The notes beneath the pieces were generated by a model, which was not told where the DNA came from, made no database searches, and saw only the letters and a list, made by a program, of their open reading frames with translations. Made by a program: the position numbers and the translations under genes. Shown in pieces: positions 27,627 through 37,418 of a DNA stretch of 64,000 bases. This DNA comes from Calditrichia bacterium. Its GTDB lineage: Bacteria; Calditrichota; Calditrichia; Calditrichales; J004. Within the stretch, counting starts at the first letter, position 1, and every line of letters begins with the position of its first letter. The stretch spans positions 248,001 to 312,000 of the forward strand of contig JACKAO010000002.1 in assembly GCA_020635035.1 (NCBI GenBank), read 5' to 3'.

Positions 27627-28181
27627 ATGAAAACTGCCTTAATAATACTTGCGCCGGATTTTGAAGAAATTGAAGCAGTTACTATAATTGACCTGCTTCG
27701 GCGTGCAGAGATTAATGTTACAACTGCATCGATTGCCGAACTTTATGTAACCGGTTCTCATCAGATAACAATTAAAGCTGATTCTTTACTGGCAGATGTT
27801 AAAAATTCTTTATTTGATATAATTATACTTCCTGGTGGTCCCGGAACAAAAAATTTAAAAGCATCCAAAGATGTAATTGAATTAATAAAAACCAGAGACC
27901 AAAAAGCTGAATATATTGCTGCTATTTGCGCAGCACCAACTGTTTTAGAACACGCTGCTATTCTGAACGGAAAATCTGTAACCAGCTTTCCTGCAGAGAA
28001 AAAAGTTTTTATAAATTCAAATTATGTTGAGCAAAAGGTTGTAAAAGACGGACATATAATAACCAGCAGGGGAGCAGGCACAGCCATTGATTTTTCATTA
28101 TCTGTAATTGAAACACTGATTGATAAAAAGACTGCGCATGCCCTGGCAGAAAGAATTGTTTATAATACAACTACAATTTAA
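27627..28181 (+). CDS. DJ-1/PfpI-family protein (YajL/ThiJ-like)
   Basis: The 184-aa protein covers the complete DJ-1 fold. It has the N-terminal DFEEIEA glutamate motif, the ILPGGPG loop and the nucleophilic-elbow cysteine in AAICAAP (Cys101), with TSRGAGTAIDFSL near the end. DJ-1/YajL proteins are linked to oxidative-stress protection and have reported glyoxalase or deglycase activity, though the physiological reaction is debated. The gene is divergent from lpxH. It converges on the DUF1611 gene so tightly that the two stop codons share the palindrome TTAA at 28178-28181. Confidence 0.87.
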   Translation: MKTALIILAPDFEEIEAVTIIDLLRRAEINVTTASIAELYVTGSHQITIKADSLLADVKNSLFDIIILPGGPGTKNLKASKDVIELIKTRDQKAEYIAAICAAPTVLEHAAILNGKSVTSFPAEKKVFINSNYVEQKVVKDGHIITSRGAGTAIDFSLSVIETLIDKKTAHALAERIVYNTTTI

Positions 28182-29197
28182 AGTTTTTGAATATTCTTTA
28201 AAGTCTGAATAATTTCATTAAGATTAGACCCAAGCGGATCAAAAACAGGAATATCTAAACTCTTACCGACATTTTCCAAAAGATTCTTAGCTTTATCTTC
28301 TTCGAGTGCGATTGTGTTTAATGACAAACCTATAACAGGCGCTTTATTTATCTGGTTTAAAACATTTTCATAATCATTTAAAGCAGATAAAATCGCAGAA
28401 GAATCCTGTGCAGGATCAACATTATGGCATAATACAACTGCATCCGGCCGTGTACCATGAAGTACGGCTATGGAAGCAGCCGCATAAATCGGATCATTTA
28501 TAGACCCTTGTCCTTCAACAAAAAGATATTGGAACTTTTGATCCTGCTCAATAAGCTCGTTTTCTACATATCCGGATATCAAATCAGCAATCATAGATTC
28601 TGCAATGAATCCTTTTCCTTTTATTAATCGTGATGATAATCCTGTTGCAATCCAGTCAGCAGAAATACCGCTTTTGTGAAAGGCACTAGTCAATTCCATT
28701 ATGGTGGTAAGTTTTCCGGCATTTGGATTACTTCCTGCAATGAGAACCTTTTTGGCCTGAATGCCTGTCGTCAGGTTTTTAAATTTGATTGGTTTTTCAC
28801 CGTTGTCCCGCAGATCTATAATTTTAGCTTTATATTTTTTGGCCAGTAAATCAAATTCTGCAAGACTGCTAAGGGGCTGGTGTAAACCATTTAAAATATG
28901 AACACGCATTTGCAGTGCTTTTATCACCATCGGGTACCATTCCATTGGGAAGGTGCCTTTAAAGGATGATGCGCCAAGTAAAAGATAATTGGGTTTAAGT
29001 GTTAAAAATTCATCCAGTGTTGAGGCAATTGGAATGTCCCCGCCAAAACCCAACACATCCTGAACATTTTTTCCTGAATTTTTTGGATCAATAATACCAA
29101 TTATTTCACTGTTAAGATAACGAACTAAATCCGACTCAAGTTTTGATTGCACCGGTTTTAATGGATTTTCTGTATGAATGATAATTCTTCGTTTCAT
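28178..29197 (-). CDS. DUF1611-family protein (DgcN-like, putative D-glutamate N-acetyltransferase)
   Basis: The 339-aa protein fits the DUF1611 architecture: an N-terminal Rossmann-like half (IIGIIDPKNSGK, LLLGASSFKGTFP) and a C-terminal P-loop half with GSNPNAGKLTT at about residues 154-164 and FVEGQGSINDP. Members of this family (DgcN) have been reported to N-acetylate D-glutamate, acting with a dipeptide-epimerase-like partner DgcA. No such partner is next to this gene, so the function is a family-level assignment. The P-loop keeps the family spacing but has Pro-Asn where I would expect Cys-Ala. It is a single-gene transcript converging on the DJ-1 gene. Confidence 0.72.
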   Translation of the reverse strand: MKRRIIIHTENPLKPVQSKLESDLVRYLNSEIIGIIDPKNSGKNVQDVLGFGGDIPIASTLDEFLTLKPNYLLLGASSFKGTFPMEWYPMVIKALQMRVHILNGLHQPLSSLAEFDLLAKKYKAKIIDLRDNGEKPIKFKNLTTGIQAKKVLIAGSNPNAGKLTTIMELTSAFHKSGISADWIATGLSSRLIKGKGFIAESMIADLISGYVENELIEQDQKFQYLFVEGQGSINDPIYAAASIAVLHGTRPDAVVLCHNVDPAQDSSAILSALNDYENVLNQINKAPVIGLSLNTIALEEDKAKNLLENVGKSLDIPVFDPLGSNLNEIIQTLKNIQKL

Positions 29198-29270
29198 ATC
29201 TCCAGGCCATTTTATGTGATGAAATGTTAAATTTAGAAAAATCCGGCACTTAGAACAATAGCTGTAATTA

Positions 29271-29738
29271 TTATTCCGGATCGTTGAAAATAACGTGTGG
29301 TTTTAGCAATTCTATTGTTTTGGGACCTATTCTTTTTACTTTTTTCAGATCTTCAAAAGTTTTAAATGCACCATTTTCTGTACGGTATTCAATAATATTT
29401 TTGGCAGTAGCAGGTCCGATACGCGGTAGTTTCTCAAGCTCTTTTTGGCTTGCTGAATTTATATTTATTTTCAGGTTTAAGGTTTTTTCTTTGTCCGGTT
29501 TTTCTTTAACCGGACTTTCTCTATCGTAAATCATATCGTCTAATAATGAATCTTTTTCCGATATGCTTGTTGTTGCCTGCTGAGCAGAGATTACTCTGAA
29601 AATACTGTCTTGCACAGAGTAATCATACAATTCCTTATGAACAAAATGTGGCTGAAGGTATTGTATAATAAATCCTGTCAGAATTACAGCACTAACGATC
29701 AGAATACCTTTCTTTTCAGATGGAGAAAGTTGAGACAT
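29271..29738 (-). CDS. ComEA-like helix-hairpin-helix DNA-binding protein
   Basis: The 155-aa protein has one N-terminal membrane segment (residues about 11-28, ILIVSAVILTGFII) and a charged linker. A C-terminal ComEA-type tandem HhH domain follows, with NINSASQKELEKLPRIGPA and VKRIGPKTIELLKPH. ComEA proteins bind incoming double-stranded DNA in the periplasm during natural transformation, although many genomes use this fold in other roles. It lies 12 bp downstream of dnaJ, so it probably shares the grpE-dnaJ transcript. No comEC or other competence gene is in the window. Confidence 0.78.
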   Translation of the reverse strand: MSQLSPSEKKGILIVSAVILTGFIIQYLQPHFVHKELYDYSVQDSIFRVISAQQATTSISEKDSLLDDMIYDRESPVKEKPDKEKTLNLKININSASQKELEKLPRIGPATAKNIIEYRTENGAFKTFEDLKKVKRIGPKTIELLKPHVIFNDPE

Positions 29739-29749
29739 TTCATTATTGT

Positions 29750-30919
29750 TTAAAAGTTGAGTGCTTCTTTAAACTTCTCAAAAACATTTTTATGTGTGTT
29801 ATCTCCAGGTTTCAGGTTTTCACTTTCTTTTAATTCAGCTAATAATTTTTTCTCCTGCTGACTCAGTTTTGTTGGAACATAAACCTGAACCTGAACAAGC
29901 TGATCACCAATCCCGGCGCCATTTAAATGCGGAATTCCCTTGCCACGCATTCTTAAAATTTTTCCTGATTGTGTGCCCGGTGAAACAGTCAACTTGGCTT
30001 TTCCGGTAAGTGTTGGTATTTCTATATTTGCACCTAAAGCAGCATCCGGGAAACTGATCGGTAATACAAGGATTACATCGTCCCCGCGACGATCAAAAAT
30101 ACGATGACTCTTTTCTTCAATATGAACAATTAAGTCCCCTGCAGGACCACCTCGTAACCCGGAATGGCCTTCGCCGTTAAGCGGAATATAATTTCCCGTT
30201 TTTACACCTGCAGGTATGTTAACTTCAATTGTTTTAGTTCCATTAACCCGTCCTTCACCGGCGCAGGTTGCACAGGGATTTTCAATTATCTGGCCTTCAC
30301 CATTACAGCGCTGACAGGTTGAAATATTTACAAATTGACCGAACAACGACTGTGATACATTGCGAACTTCACCGCTTCCCTTACAGACAGGGCACATAAT
30401 TGTTTTACTGTATTTTGCTGAGCCTGATCCATTACATGTTGCACAACCGATCTTTTTATTAACTTTAATTTTTTTCTTGGTACCGGTTGCAATTTCTTCC
30501 AGATCTAATTTTAATCTAATCTGCAGATCAGATCCTTTTTGACGGGAACCGCGTCTTCGTGAACCGGAAGAACCTCCGCCAAAAATATCACCGAAACCGC
30601 CAAATCCCTGTTCCATGAATTGCCGAAGTGCTTCAGAAAGATCAATCCCACCACCAAAGCCAAATGGATCACCACCAAAACCGCCACTTCCCATATTTTC
30701 TGCGGCATGTCCATAACGATCATATTTTTCCCGTTTTTGAGCATCTCCCAAGATAGCGTATGCTTCGGCGATTTCTTTAAATTTTTCTTCAGCTTCCTTA
30801 TTTCCCGGGTTTTTATCGGGATGATATTTCATTGCCAGTTTACGATATGCTTTTTTTATTTCATCAGCCTGGGCATCTTTGGAAACACCCAATACTTCAT
30901 AATAATCTCTTTTTGCCAT
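29750..30919 (-). CDS. dnaJ: Chaperone protein DnaJ (Hsp40)
   Basis: The 389-aa protein is a complete type I Hsp40. The J-domain has HPD at residues 33-35. A Gly/Phe-rich linker at about 75-125 is followed by four zinc-binding CxxCxGxG repeats ([32 protein letters not shown]) and the C-terminal substrate-binding domains. It stimulates DnaK ATPase activity and delivers unfolded clients in the cytoplasm. It follows grpE by 9 bp, so both are translated from one mRNA. dnaK is not adjacent. Confidence 0.97.
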   Translation of the reverse strand: MAKRDYYEVLGVSKDAQADEIKKAYRKLAMKYHPDKNPGNKEAEEKFKEIAEAYAILGDAQKREKYDRYGHAAENMGSGGFGGDPFGFGGGIDLSEALRQFMEQGFGGFGDIFGGGSSGSRRRGSRQKGSDLQIRLKLDLEEIATGTKKKIKVNKKIGCATCNGSGSAKYSKTIMCPVCKGSGEVRNVSQSLFGQFVNISTCQRCNGEGQIIENPCATCAGEGRVNGTKTIEVNIPAGVKTGNYIPLNGEGHSGLRGGPAGDLIVHIEEKSHRIFDRRGDDVILVLPISFPDAALGANIEIPTLTGKAKLTVSPGTQSGKILRMRGKGIPHLNGAGIGDQLVQVQVYVPTKLSQQEKKLLAELKESENLKPGDNTHKNVFEKFKEALNF

Positions 30920-30928
30920 TTTTATGCC

Positions 30929-31510
30929 TTATTTTGAAACCAGAACCTGTGCATGACGGATAACTTTATCATTTAGACGATATCCTTTAAGATGCTCATC
31001 AACAACATATCCGCTTTCGTATTTATCGGAATCAACCTGTACCAATGCATCATGTTCATCCGGATTAAATTCCTGGCCGACTGCTTCGATTACACTTAAA
31101 CCGCGTTTGGTTAATGTTTTCATTAAATTCTTATATACAAGCTGCACTCCTTCCAGAAGTGGAGATTGTACTCCTTCCGATTCCGCATGCTGAATAGATC
31201 GTTCAAAATCATCCAGGACAGGTAGTAATTCTTCAATCAGTTCGCGGCTGGCAGACTGGATATTGTCAATAAATTCTTTTTCTGTTCTTCTTTTATAATT
31301 ATCAAACTCGGCCATCTTTCTGAGCAACTGATCTTTAAGCTTTTCATTCTCTGTCTGAATTTTATTCAGATTTGCTTCATTTTCTTCTAATTTTTGTTTT
31401 AGTTCTTTAATAACTTTTGACTCTTTTACAGGTTTTTTACCGGAAGCACTTTTCGCTTTATCGTCCATCTCCTGGGTTTCATTATCATGATTCTCTTTAA
31501 CGTTTGACAC
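30929..31510 (-). CDS. grpE: GrpE nucleotide-exchange factor
   Basis: The 193-aa protein has a charged, disordered N-terminus, a long coiled coil at about residues 35-95 (KELKQKLEENEANLNKIQ) and the GrpE core with FDNYKRRTEKE, VLDDFERSI and the C-terminal VDEHLKGYRLNDKVIRHA. GrpE releases ADP from DnaK and acts as a thermosensor. It is the first gene of a grpE-dnaJ-comEA-like run driven by the promoter candidate at 31589-31617. No hrcA gene or CIRCE palindrome is present upstream. Confidence 0.96.
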   Translation of the reverse strand: MSNVKENHDNETQEMDDKAKSASGKKPVKESKVIKELKQKLEENEANLNKIQTENEKLKDQLLRKMAEFDNYKRRTEKEFIDNIQSASRELIEELLPVLDDFERSIQHAESEGVQSPLLEGVQLVYKNLMKTLTKRGLSVIEAVGQEFNPDEHDALVQVDSDKYESGYVVDEHLKGYRLNDKVIRHAQVLVSK

Positions 31511-31588
31511 CTTATAACTCCAATTTTTTTATTTTACATCTTTAGATGGTTTACTTATTCATGCCGTTACATCACAGCAGAGCCGCAA

Positions 31589-31617
31589 AATTTAAAAACA
31601 CAGGGCGTGGCTGTCAA
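31589..31617 (-). promoter_or_regulatory. Sigma-70-like promoter candidate for grpE-dnaJ
   Basis: On the minus strand, TTGACA (perfect -35) is separated by 17 bp from TAAATT (4 of 6 to TATAAT), about 80 bp upstream of the grpE start. It sits in the only gap between ftsX and grpE. FCB bacteria often use a different -33/-7 consensus, so this needs a mapped start site. Confidence 0.5.
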
Positions 31618-31643
31618 GTAAAGCAGTGTTTTGTGATTTAACA

Positions 31644-32501
31644 TTAATAGGTTTGTAAATGTTTACGGACACTCATCCAGCTTGAAAGATATCCGATTAA
31701 AAATCCTAAAACGAAAAGAATAGCAAAAATTTCCGACTTTAAAATCAGGTATGGATATACAAATCGTATAATAAGTTTTACAGCAAAGTACACAGCAACA
31801 CAAGCGAAGCCTGCGCCTAATACCCCCTGCAGGATGCCTTCAATTACAAACGGTCTTTTTATAAAAGATTTTTTGGCTCCAACCAGTTTCATGATTTCAA
31901 TAATATCACGTCTGGCATAAATTGTAAGCCGGATTGTATTGTACAACAGGATAAAAGTAATTGTTATCAACAGAACAATAATCAGTATTCCGCCCAGGTA
32001 AAGTATTTCAATATAGTTATCAATTACACTGATTAATTCTTTTTGATATATAACTTCTTCAACTCCGTCAATTTTGGATATTTCTGATGTAATAATCTGA
32101 GCACTTTGGGCATTCTGATGCTCTTTTTTTAACTTTAACACAAAAGAAGCGGGCAGGGGATTGCTATTAAGAATGCTGTAAATATTCTGGCCAAACTCTT
32201 TTTCAAATCGCTTTGCCGCATCTTCTTTAGAGATATAATTAATTTCTGCAAGACCATTGATCTTGTTTATTTTCTGCTGAATTAATTGTATTTCATTGTC
32301 GGATTTAGTCCGGTCAATAAAAACTTCAAGCTCCAATTTTGATCGCAGCTGGCTGATCCATGAATCAATGTTTAAGCTTACAATTAGAAAAACAGATATC
32401 AGGAACAGGGAAAATACTATGGATGAAATTGAAATAAAGGTGGATAACCGGGCACGGCTGAATCCTTTGAATCCTTCACGGATTGTAAACCAGAAATTCA
32501 T
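31644..32501 (-). CDS. ftsX: Cell-division protein FtsX
   Basis: The 285-aa membrane protein has the FtsX plan: one N-terminal transmembrane helix (residues about 23-45), a periplasmic domain of about 120 residues, then three helices, with the family landmark [20 protein letters not shown]. FtsX with FtsE forms a type VII ABC complex that controls peptidoglycan hydrolases at the septum through its periplasmic loop. The start codon overlaps the ftsE stop by 4 bp (ATGA), so the two are translationally coupled. Confidence 0.93.
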   Translation of the reverse strand: MNFWFTIREGFKGFSRARLSTFISISSIVFSLFLISVFLIVSLNIDSWISQLRSKLELEVFIDRTKSDNEIQLIQQKINKINGLAEINYISKEDAAKRFEKEFGQNIYSILNSNPLPASFVLKLKKEHQNAQSAQIITSEISKIDGVEEVIYQKELISVIDNYIEILYLGGILIIVLLITITFILLYNTIRLTIYARRDIIEIMKLVGAKKSFIKRPFVIEGILQGVLGAGFACVAVYFAVKLIIRFVYPYLILKSEIFAILFVLGFLIGYLSSWMSVRKHLQTY

Positions 32502-33151
32502 TCTTTTTCTAAAATTCCATTTTCAATAGTCAATGTTCGGTGCTTATATTTTTTAAGGATTTCCTGCGAATGCGTTGCCATAAGTACGGCTGTTCCCTGG
32601 CGGTTTATTTTCTCCAGTATTTCCATAATCTCAACAGATGTTTTAGTATCAAGGTTTCCCGTAGGTTCATCTGCCAGAATAATAAATGGATTATTTATAA
32701 TAGCCCTTGCAATAGCAACTCTCTGTTGCTCACCTCCGGATAGCTCGGATGGATACATGTTGCGCTTCTGCCCCAGATTAACTTCTGTAAGAACCCGCAT
32801 AACTTTTCTTTTAATCTCATTGCTTTTTGCCCCGGTTACCCTGAGTGCAAAGGCAACGTTATCAAACACATTCCTGTCTGATAACAATTTAAAATCCTGA
32901 AAAATAACTCCAAGTTTGCGACGCAGAAAAGGTATTTCTTTATCGCTTATTTTGGCAGAACTGTAATTTTCAACAATCACCATACCCTGGGTTGGATAGA
33001 GATCCATATATATATGCCTGAGAATAGTAGATTTGCCTGCCCCGCTTGATCCTTTCAGAAAAACAAACTCTCCTTTTAGTATCCGAAACGTGATATTATT
33101 AAGGATAACACTGTTATCAATTTTCGTATGAACATTATAAAACTCAATCAT
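32498..33151 (-). CDS. ftsE: Cell-division ATP-binding protein FtsE
   Basis: The protein has 217 aa from the ATG at 33151. Walker A is GSSGAGKST, the ABC signature is [15 protein letters not shown], Walker B is FIILADEP, and the switch histidine is in ATHSQE. It energises FtsX. The start is set at 33151, giving MIEFYNV and a 4-bp ATGA overlap with the upstream methyltransferase gene. A start six codons further upstream (33169) is possible but gives an N-terminus atypical of FtsE. Confidence 0.94.
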   Translation of the reverse strand: MIEFYNVHTKIDNSVILNNITFRILKGEFVFLKGSSGAGKSTILRHIYMDLYPTQGMVIVENYSSAKISDKEIPFLRRKLGVIFQDFKLLSDRNVFDNVAFALRVTGAKSNEIKRKVMRVLTEVNLGQKRNMYPSELSGGEQQRVAIARAIINNPFIILADEPTGNLDTKTSVEIMEILEKINRQGTAVLMATHSQEILKKYKHRTLTIENGILEKE

Positions 33152-33888
33152 TGCATTTCTTTCCTGCAAACAAAATGGATTCGTTCACTTTTCTGATCAA
33201 CAGGTAAAAATGTAAAATTACTAAACTCCTGTATTAAATTCATCCCGCTTTTTTTAATCAACCGTTTCCATTCTTCTCCCGGGCGTATAAACTGGATATG
33301 TTCTTCCCTGAAACTGTTGCCGTTAAACAGCAAGTAAAATTCATTATGCTGAGTTTGTTCCTTGGAATTAAACCAACTTCGTCTTTGATAGGCTAATCCA
33401 TTCCAGCTGTCCGATTCATAATAGTTGTCAAATGTTCTTTTTAACCCGGCTTTTGTTACAATATCAAATATAAAGATACCACCCGGTTTTAGTATTCGTG
33501 AGATTTCATCCAGTAAATGCAAAACATCTTTATCATCAAAAATATAATTGATGGAATCATACAGCATAACAGCAGCATCAAAAGAATTTCTTTTTAAAGC
33601 GATAGTCACCGCATCATTTACAAAAAACGGGACTTTTTTTAAGGCAGATTTTTGGGCAGCCCGTTTTAACATTTCCTTTGACAGATCACAACCTGCAACT
33701 TTTAATTTTGATTTTGCCATAAAAGCGATATGCTTTCCTGTGCCGCATGAAAGATCCACCAAGGTTTGAATCGGTATATCCGCAAACTGAAAAAGATTTC
33801 TGACATACTCAGCCCACATTTTATAATTGACATGAGCCATCACTTTATCATAAATACGGGCTAATTGTGAGTAGGGGATTGAGTCCAT
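33148..33888 (-). CDS. Class I SAM-dependent methyltransferase
   Basis: The 246-aa protein has the Rossmann SAM-binding motifs VDLSCGTGKHIAFMA (motif I), VAGCDLSKEML (motif II) and MLYDSINYIFDD, with the post-motif LKPGGIFIFDIV. It is the methyltransferase type 11/25 fold. Which substrate is methylated cannot be told from sequence. It overlaps ftsE by 4 bp at its 3' end, so it heads the methyltransferase-ftsE-ftsX transcript. A functional link with cell division is not implied. Confidence 0.85.
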   Translation of the reverse strand: MDSIPYSQLARIYDKVMAHVNYKMWAEYVRNLFQFADIPIQTLVDLSCGTGKHIAFMAKSKLKVAGCDLSKEMLKRAAQKSALKKVPFFVNDAVTIALKRNSFDAAVMLYDSINYIFDDKDVLHLLDEISRILKPGGIFIFDIVTKAGLKRTFDNYYESDSWNGLAYQRRSWFNSKEQTQHNEFYLLFNGNSFREEHIQFIRPGEEWKRLIKKSGMNLIQEFSNFTFLPVDQKSERIHFVCRKEMQ

Positions 33889-34048
33889 TTACTTTTCAAA
33901 GAAACCATTTTCAATTGTCACGGTTAGTTTAGGACAATGTTATCATAGATTCAATTGTATTAGTTTTTAAAATCAGTAAAATGTTTTTGATTTCTGACTA
34001 AAGATAAGTAACATTCCACTAGCATAAATAAGGAGTTTCCCGCTTTTA

Positions 34049-36091
34049 ATGTTCACATTTCTAAATGGTTTTCTTTTACCTGCTTTAGCTGCAGCCAGTA
34101 TTCCAATAATTCTTCATTTTCTTAGTCGCAAAAAAGCCAGAAAACTTCCTTTCAGTTCAATTAAGTTTTTAAAAATAATTGAGAATCAGCGCATTAAAAG
34201 AGTCAAGCTTTATCAGTTTCTTTTAATTGCTGCCCGGACGTTGTTTATTGTTTTTCTGGTAATGGCTTTTGCCCGGCCGACTATGAATTCATTTTTAGGA
34301 AGTGATGCTGCCAATGCCCAGACAACTGCAGTTATTCTTCTGGATGATTCCTACAGCATGCAGGCTTTTGCTTCATCTCAGACTTATTTTGATATTTCTA
34401 AAACAAAGCTCACTCAATTACTTAAAGTTTTTGATGAAAACGATCATGTCTACATTCTTTCAAATCAATTCGCCAACCCGCTGCGGATCCGTAATGAAAA
34501 CAGAGATGCTTTTCTTAAAGGCTTAAATGTTAGCAATAACACAATCGATTATGAAAGGTTTTTTAATATCTGCGATTCTATTTTCAAAGCAGATGTCAGT
34601 TTAAACAATGAGTTATATCTGATAAGTGATTTCCGCATACCATCAATTTCAAATCCCGACAAAGTTAACTTTAATGAATTTCGTAATTTTAAAGCGTACA
34701 AGGTTAACCTTGAAGAACAAAGTAACTTTCACAACCGCAGTATTGATTCGGTGATTGTTAAAAATCAATTAGTTGAAATAAATAAGCCGGTTACCCTGAA
34801 TGTATTTTTATCAAATCATAATTCGGAATCTGTCAGTGAAACGAATTTAAGTTTATTCAATAACGATGAACGAGTGGCGATGAATTATATTTCATTAGAC
34901 CCCGGGCAGGAAAAACAAGTCGAGCTTATCTACACCCCAAAAACCAGTGGGTTACACCGGCTAATGCTGCAGATTGATGAAGATGATTTGAGTTTTGATA
35001 ATCGATATTATTTAACGCTGTTTTTAAAAGATGAAATCAATGCTTTATATGTTTCCAATCAATTTTCAGCCGGCACCCGGACCGCATTAGATGTTTTATC
35101 TTCATACTCGCTTTTTAATATCAGGGAAATTAAACAAAGCGAATGGCCAGGAGTGGATCTGAATTCATTGGATCTGGTGGTTTTTGATGATCCTGAAAAT
35201 TTAAATGACGGTTTTGTCAGAAAAACAAATGATTTCATACAAGCGGGTAAATCAGTCATTATTGTTCCGGGAGAAAAAATAGCGCTTTCGGGTTATAATG
35301 ACTTTTTTAGCAAATTAAATATTTCTGTTCGTTTCCAGGAAAAGATCGACGCAAAAAATGATAATTTTTATTCTATTGAAAATGAAAAAAATGCTAATAC
35401 TGTTTTTTCTTCTCTTTTCAGAGAAACATCATCAACATTTTTAGCCCCGGTTCTATATAGTTATTATAAACAAGAAAGATATCTGGATCCCCTGATTACT
35501 TTGGTAAATCGGGATGTGATGTTAACAAAAACTAAAAATATTTACATCTTTAGTAATGCTTTTAAGTCCGACTGGACCAATCTGGAAATTAATGGACTCT
35601 TTGTTCCAATGCTTTATCGAACTTTTTATCTGGCTGCGCAGAATGAAGTTTTTGAATCACACAGTTCTCATATAGGTGATTTGGTATCTTTTGAAGCAAA
35701 TAATACAGAGATTGATAATATTTATAATATTATAAATCCTGATAATGATGATTTTTCTGTAATTCCTGAACCACGAAGTAACAGTTTATTTTTTAACGGC
35801 GGCATTGCTGAACAACAAGGATTTTACAGTTTAACAAGCAATAATAAGATTGTTTCTACCTTAGCTGTAAACCATAATGCTGCTGAATTAAAACAACCAT
35901 TTTTAAATGAAAATGATTTTCCTTTTTTAATTACCAGCCTGGATGATGTAAATTTCACAGAAGCAATTAAACAGGCACGTATTGGTTTTGAATTATGGCT
36001 GTTTTTTCTTATTCTCGCTTTCCTGATGCTTGTTTCAGAAATGATTTTAATAAAAAAGATTGAAGGTACTTCCTTTAAAATAAGAATATGA
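34049..36091 (+). CDS. BatA-type membrane protein with vWA-like domain
   Basis: The 680-aa protein begins with the aerotolerance-regulator (BatA) N-terminal domain: helix FLNGFLLPALAAASIPIILH followed by SRKKARKLPFSSIKFL. A second helix lies near residues 55-75. A von Willebrand A-like segment with a MIDAS-type DDSYS occurs near residues 98-102. A long periplasmic region follows, and one helix near the C-terminus (WLFFLILAFLMLVSEMIL). Such proteins occur with MoxR ATPases in Bat operons. Here no moxR or other bat gene is adjacent. The stop overlaps the hflX start (ATGA), coupling the two genes. Confidence 0.78.
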   Translation: MFTFLNGFLLPALAAASIPIILHFLSRKKARKLPFSSIKFLKIIENQRIKRVKLYQFLLIAARTLFIVFLVMAFARPTMNSFLGSDAANAQTTAVILLDDSYSMQAFASSQTYFDISKTKLTQLLKVFDENDHVYILSNQFANPLRIRNENRDAFLKGLNVSNNTIDYERFFNICDSIFKADVSLNNELYLISDFRIPSISNPDKVNFNEFRNFKAYKVNLEEQSNFHNRSIDSVIVKNQLVEINKPVTLNVFLSNHNSESVSETNLSLFNNDERVAMNYISLDPGQEKQVELIYTPKTSGLHRLMLQIDEDDLSFDNRYYLTLFLKDEINALYVSNQFSAGTRTALDVLSSYSLFNIREIKQSEWPGVDLNSLDLVVFDDPENLNDGFVRKTNDFIQAGKSVIIVPGEKIALSGYNDFFSKLNISVRFQEKIDAKNDNFYSIENEKNANTVFSSLFRETSSTFLAPVLYSYYKQERYLDPLITLVNRDVMLTKTKNIYIFSNAFKSDWTNLEINGLFVPMLYRTFYLAAQNEVFESHSSHIGDLVSFEANNTEIDNIYNIINPDNDDFSVIPEPRSNSLFFNGGIAEQQGFYSLTSNNKIVSTLAVNHNAAELKQPFLNENDFPFLITSLDDVNFTEAIKQARIGFELWLFFLILAFLMLVSEMILIKKIEGTSFKIRI

Positions 36092-37395
36092 TAGAGATCA
36101 AAAAAAATTATATAGATTCCAAAAATGAACAGGCTGTTATTGTTGCTATTCGACGCCCTGAAGTGAGCAGGATAGAAGTTGATGATCATTTAAATGAACT
36201 TAAAGAATTAGCCCGAACAGCCGGGGCAGATGTTAAGGCACAGGTTGTGCAGGAACGGCCGGCACCTGACTCCGCATATTTTATTGGAAAAGGAAAACTG
36301 GAACAGGTTCAGGAGCTCATCGAAGAACATAATGCAAACCTTGTTATTTTTGATGATGAACTTTCACCTGCTCAGGTTAAGAATATTTCGCGTGTTCTGG
36401 AGGATATAAAGGTTATTGACCGGACAGCTTTAATCCTGGATATTTTTGCTGATCATGCAAAAAGCAGTGAAGCGAAAACCCAGGTAGAACTAGCGCAGTT
36501 AAATTATTTATTGCCGCGGTTAACTCGTCAATGGCAACACCTTTCAAGACAAGTAGGGGGTATTGGTACAAAAGGCCCTGGAGAAACTCAGCTGGAGACA
36601 GACCGCAGATTGGTTCGCACACGCATATCAAAGCTTAAAATCCGTCTTGCAGAAATTGACAAACAAAATTCCACACGTCGTCAACACAGAGATTCCATGT
36701 ATCGTGTGGCATTAATTGGTTACACCAATGCTGGAAAATCCACACTTATGAATGCTCTTTCAGATGCAGATATTGGCGTGGAGGATAAATTGTTTGCTAC
36801 TCTTGATACAACAATCCGGCGTGTCCCGATAAATGATGTTTTAACCGTCCTGATCAGTGATACCGTTGGTTTTATCCGTAAACTTCCGCACCAGTTGGTT
36901 GCTTCTTTCCGAAGCACTCTTTCTGAATCCAGTGAAGCGGATTTGCTTTTACATGTTGTAGATATTTCTCATCCCCACTACGATGAACATATAGATGTCG
37001 TAAATGGACTGTTGAGTGAAATTGATGCCCATCAGAATAAACGCATTTTAGTTTTTAATAAGGTAGATATGATTTCTGACCAGGCAACAATTCAGCATAT
37101 CAAATCCAGATATGAGAATTCAGTTTTTATATCTGCTTCAAGGCACATTGGTCTTAAAAATCTGAAGAAAACTATTATTCAATCCTTTGATGATCAGTAT
37201 GTAGTGGGAGAACTGCATCTCAGCTTTTCTAAAGGATTTAATGAACACCTTGTACATAATTTTGCTACCATTCTTGAAAAAAAATATGATGATGATATGG
37301 TATATTTAAAAGTAAAATACCATAAAGAAAATGAATACAGGATCACACTTCTTCTAGAAAAATATGGTGTAAAACATAATACACCGATAGCCTGA
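36088..37395 (+). CDS. hflX: Ribosome-associated GTPase HflX
   Basis: The 435-aa protein has the HflX N-terminal domain (AYFIGKGKLEQ, VIFDDELSPAQ, DRTALILDIFA, GGIGTKGPGETQLETDRR). A coiled-coil linker leads into a GTPase domain with GYTNAGKST (G1, residue about 212), DTTIR (G2), SDTVGFI (G3) and FNKVDM (G4). HflX binds the 50S subunit and splits stalled or hibernating 70S ribosomes. It overlaps the BatA-like gene by 4 bp and is followed 23 bp later by a secreted propeller gene, so all three may be one operon. Confidence 0.96.
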   Translation: MIEIKKNYIDSKNEQAVIVAIRRPEVSRIEVDDHLNELKELARTAGADVKAQVVQERPAPDSAYFIGKGKLEQVQELIEEHNANLVIFDDELSPAQVKNISRVLEDIKVIDRTALILDIFADHAKSSEAKTQVELAQLNYLLPRLTRQWQHLSRQVGGIGTKGPGETQLETDRRLVRTRISKLKIRLAEIDKQNSTRRQHRDSMYRVALIGYTNAGKSTLMNALSDADIGVEDKLFATLDTTIRRVPINDVLTVLISDTVGFIRKLPHQLVASFRSTLSESSEADLLLHVVDISHPHYDEHIDVVNGLLSEIDAHQNKRILVFNKVDMISDQATIQHIKSRYENSVFISASRHIGLKNLKKTIIQSFDDQYVVGELHLSFSKGFNEHLVHNFATILEKKYDDDMVYLKVKYHKENEYRITLLLEKYGVKHNTPIA

Positions 37396-37418
37396 AAATT
37401 TTTATTATACCAGCCAAA

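Noticed and set aside
31511..31643. CIRCE heat-shock operator upstream of grpE
   Set aside because: No inverted repeat resembling TTAGCACTC-N9-GAGTGCTAA was found; only the TTGACA promoter candidate is supported.
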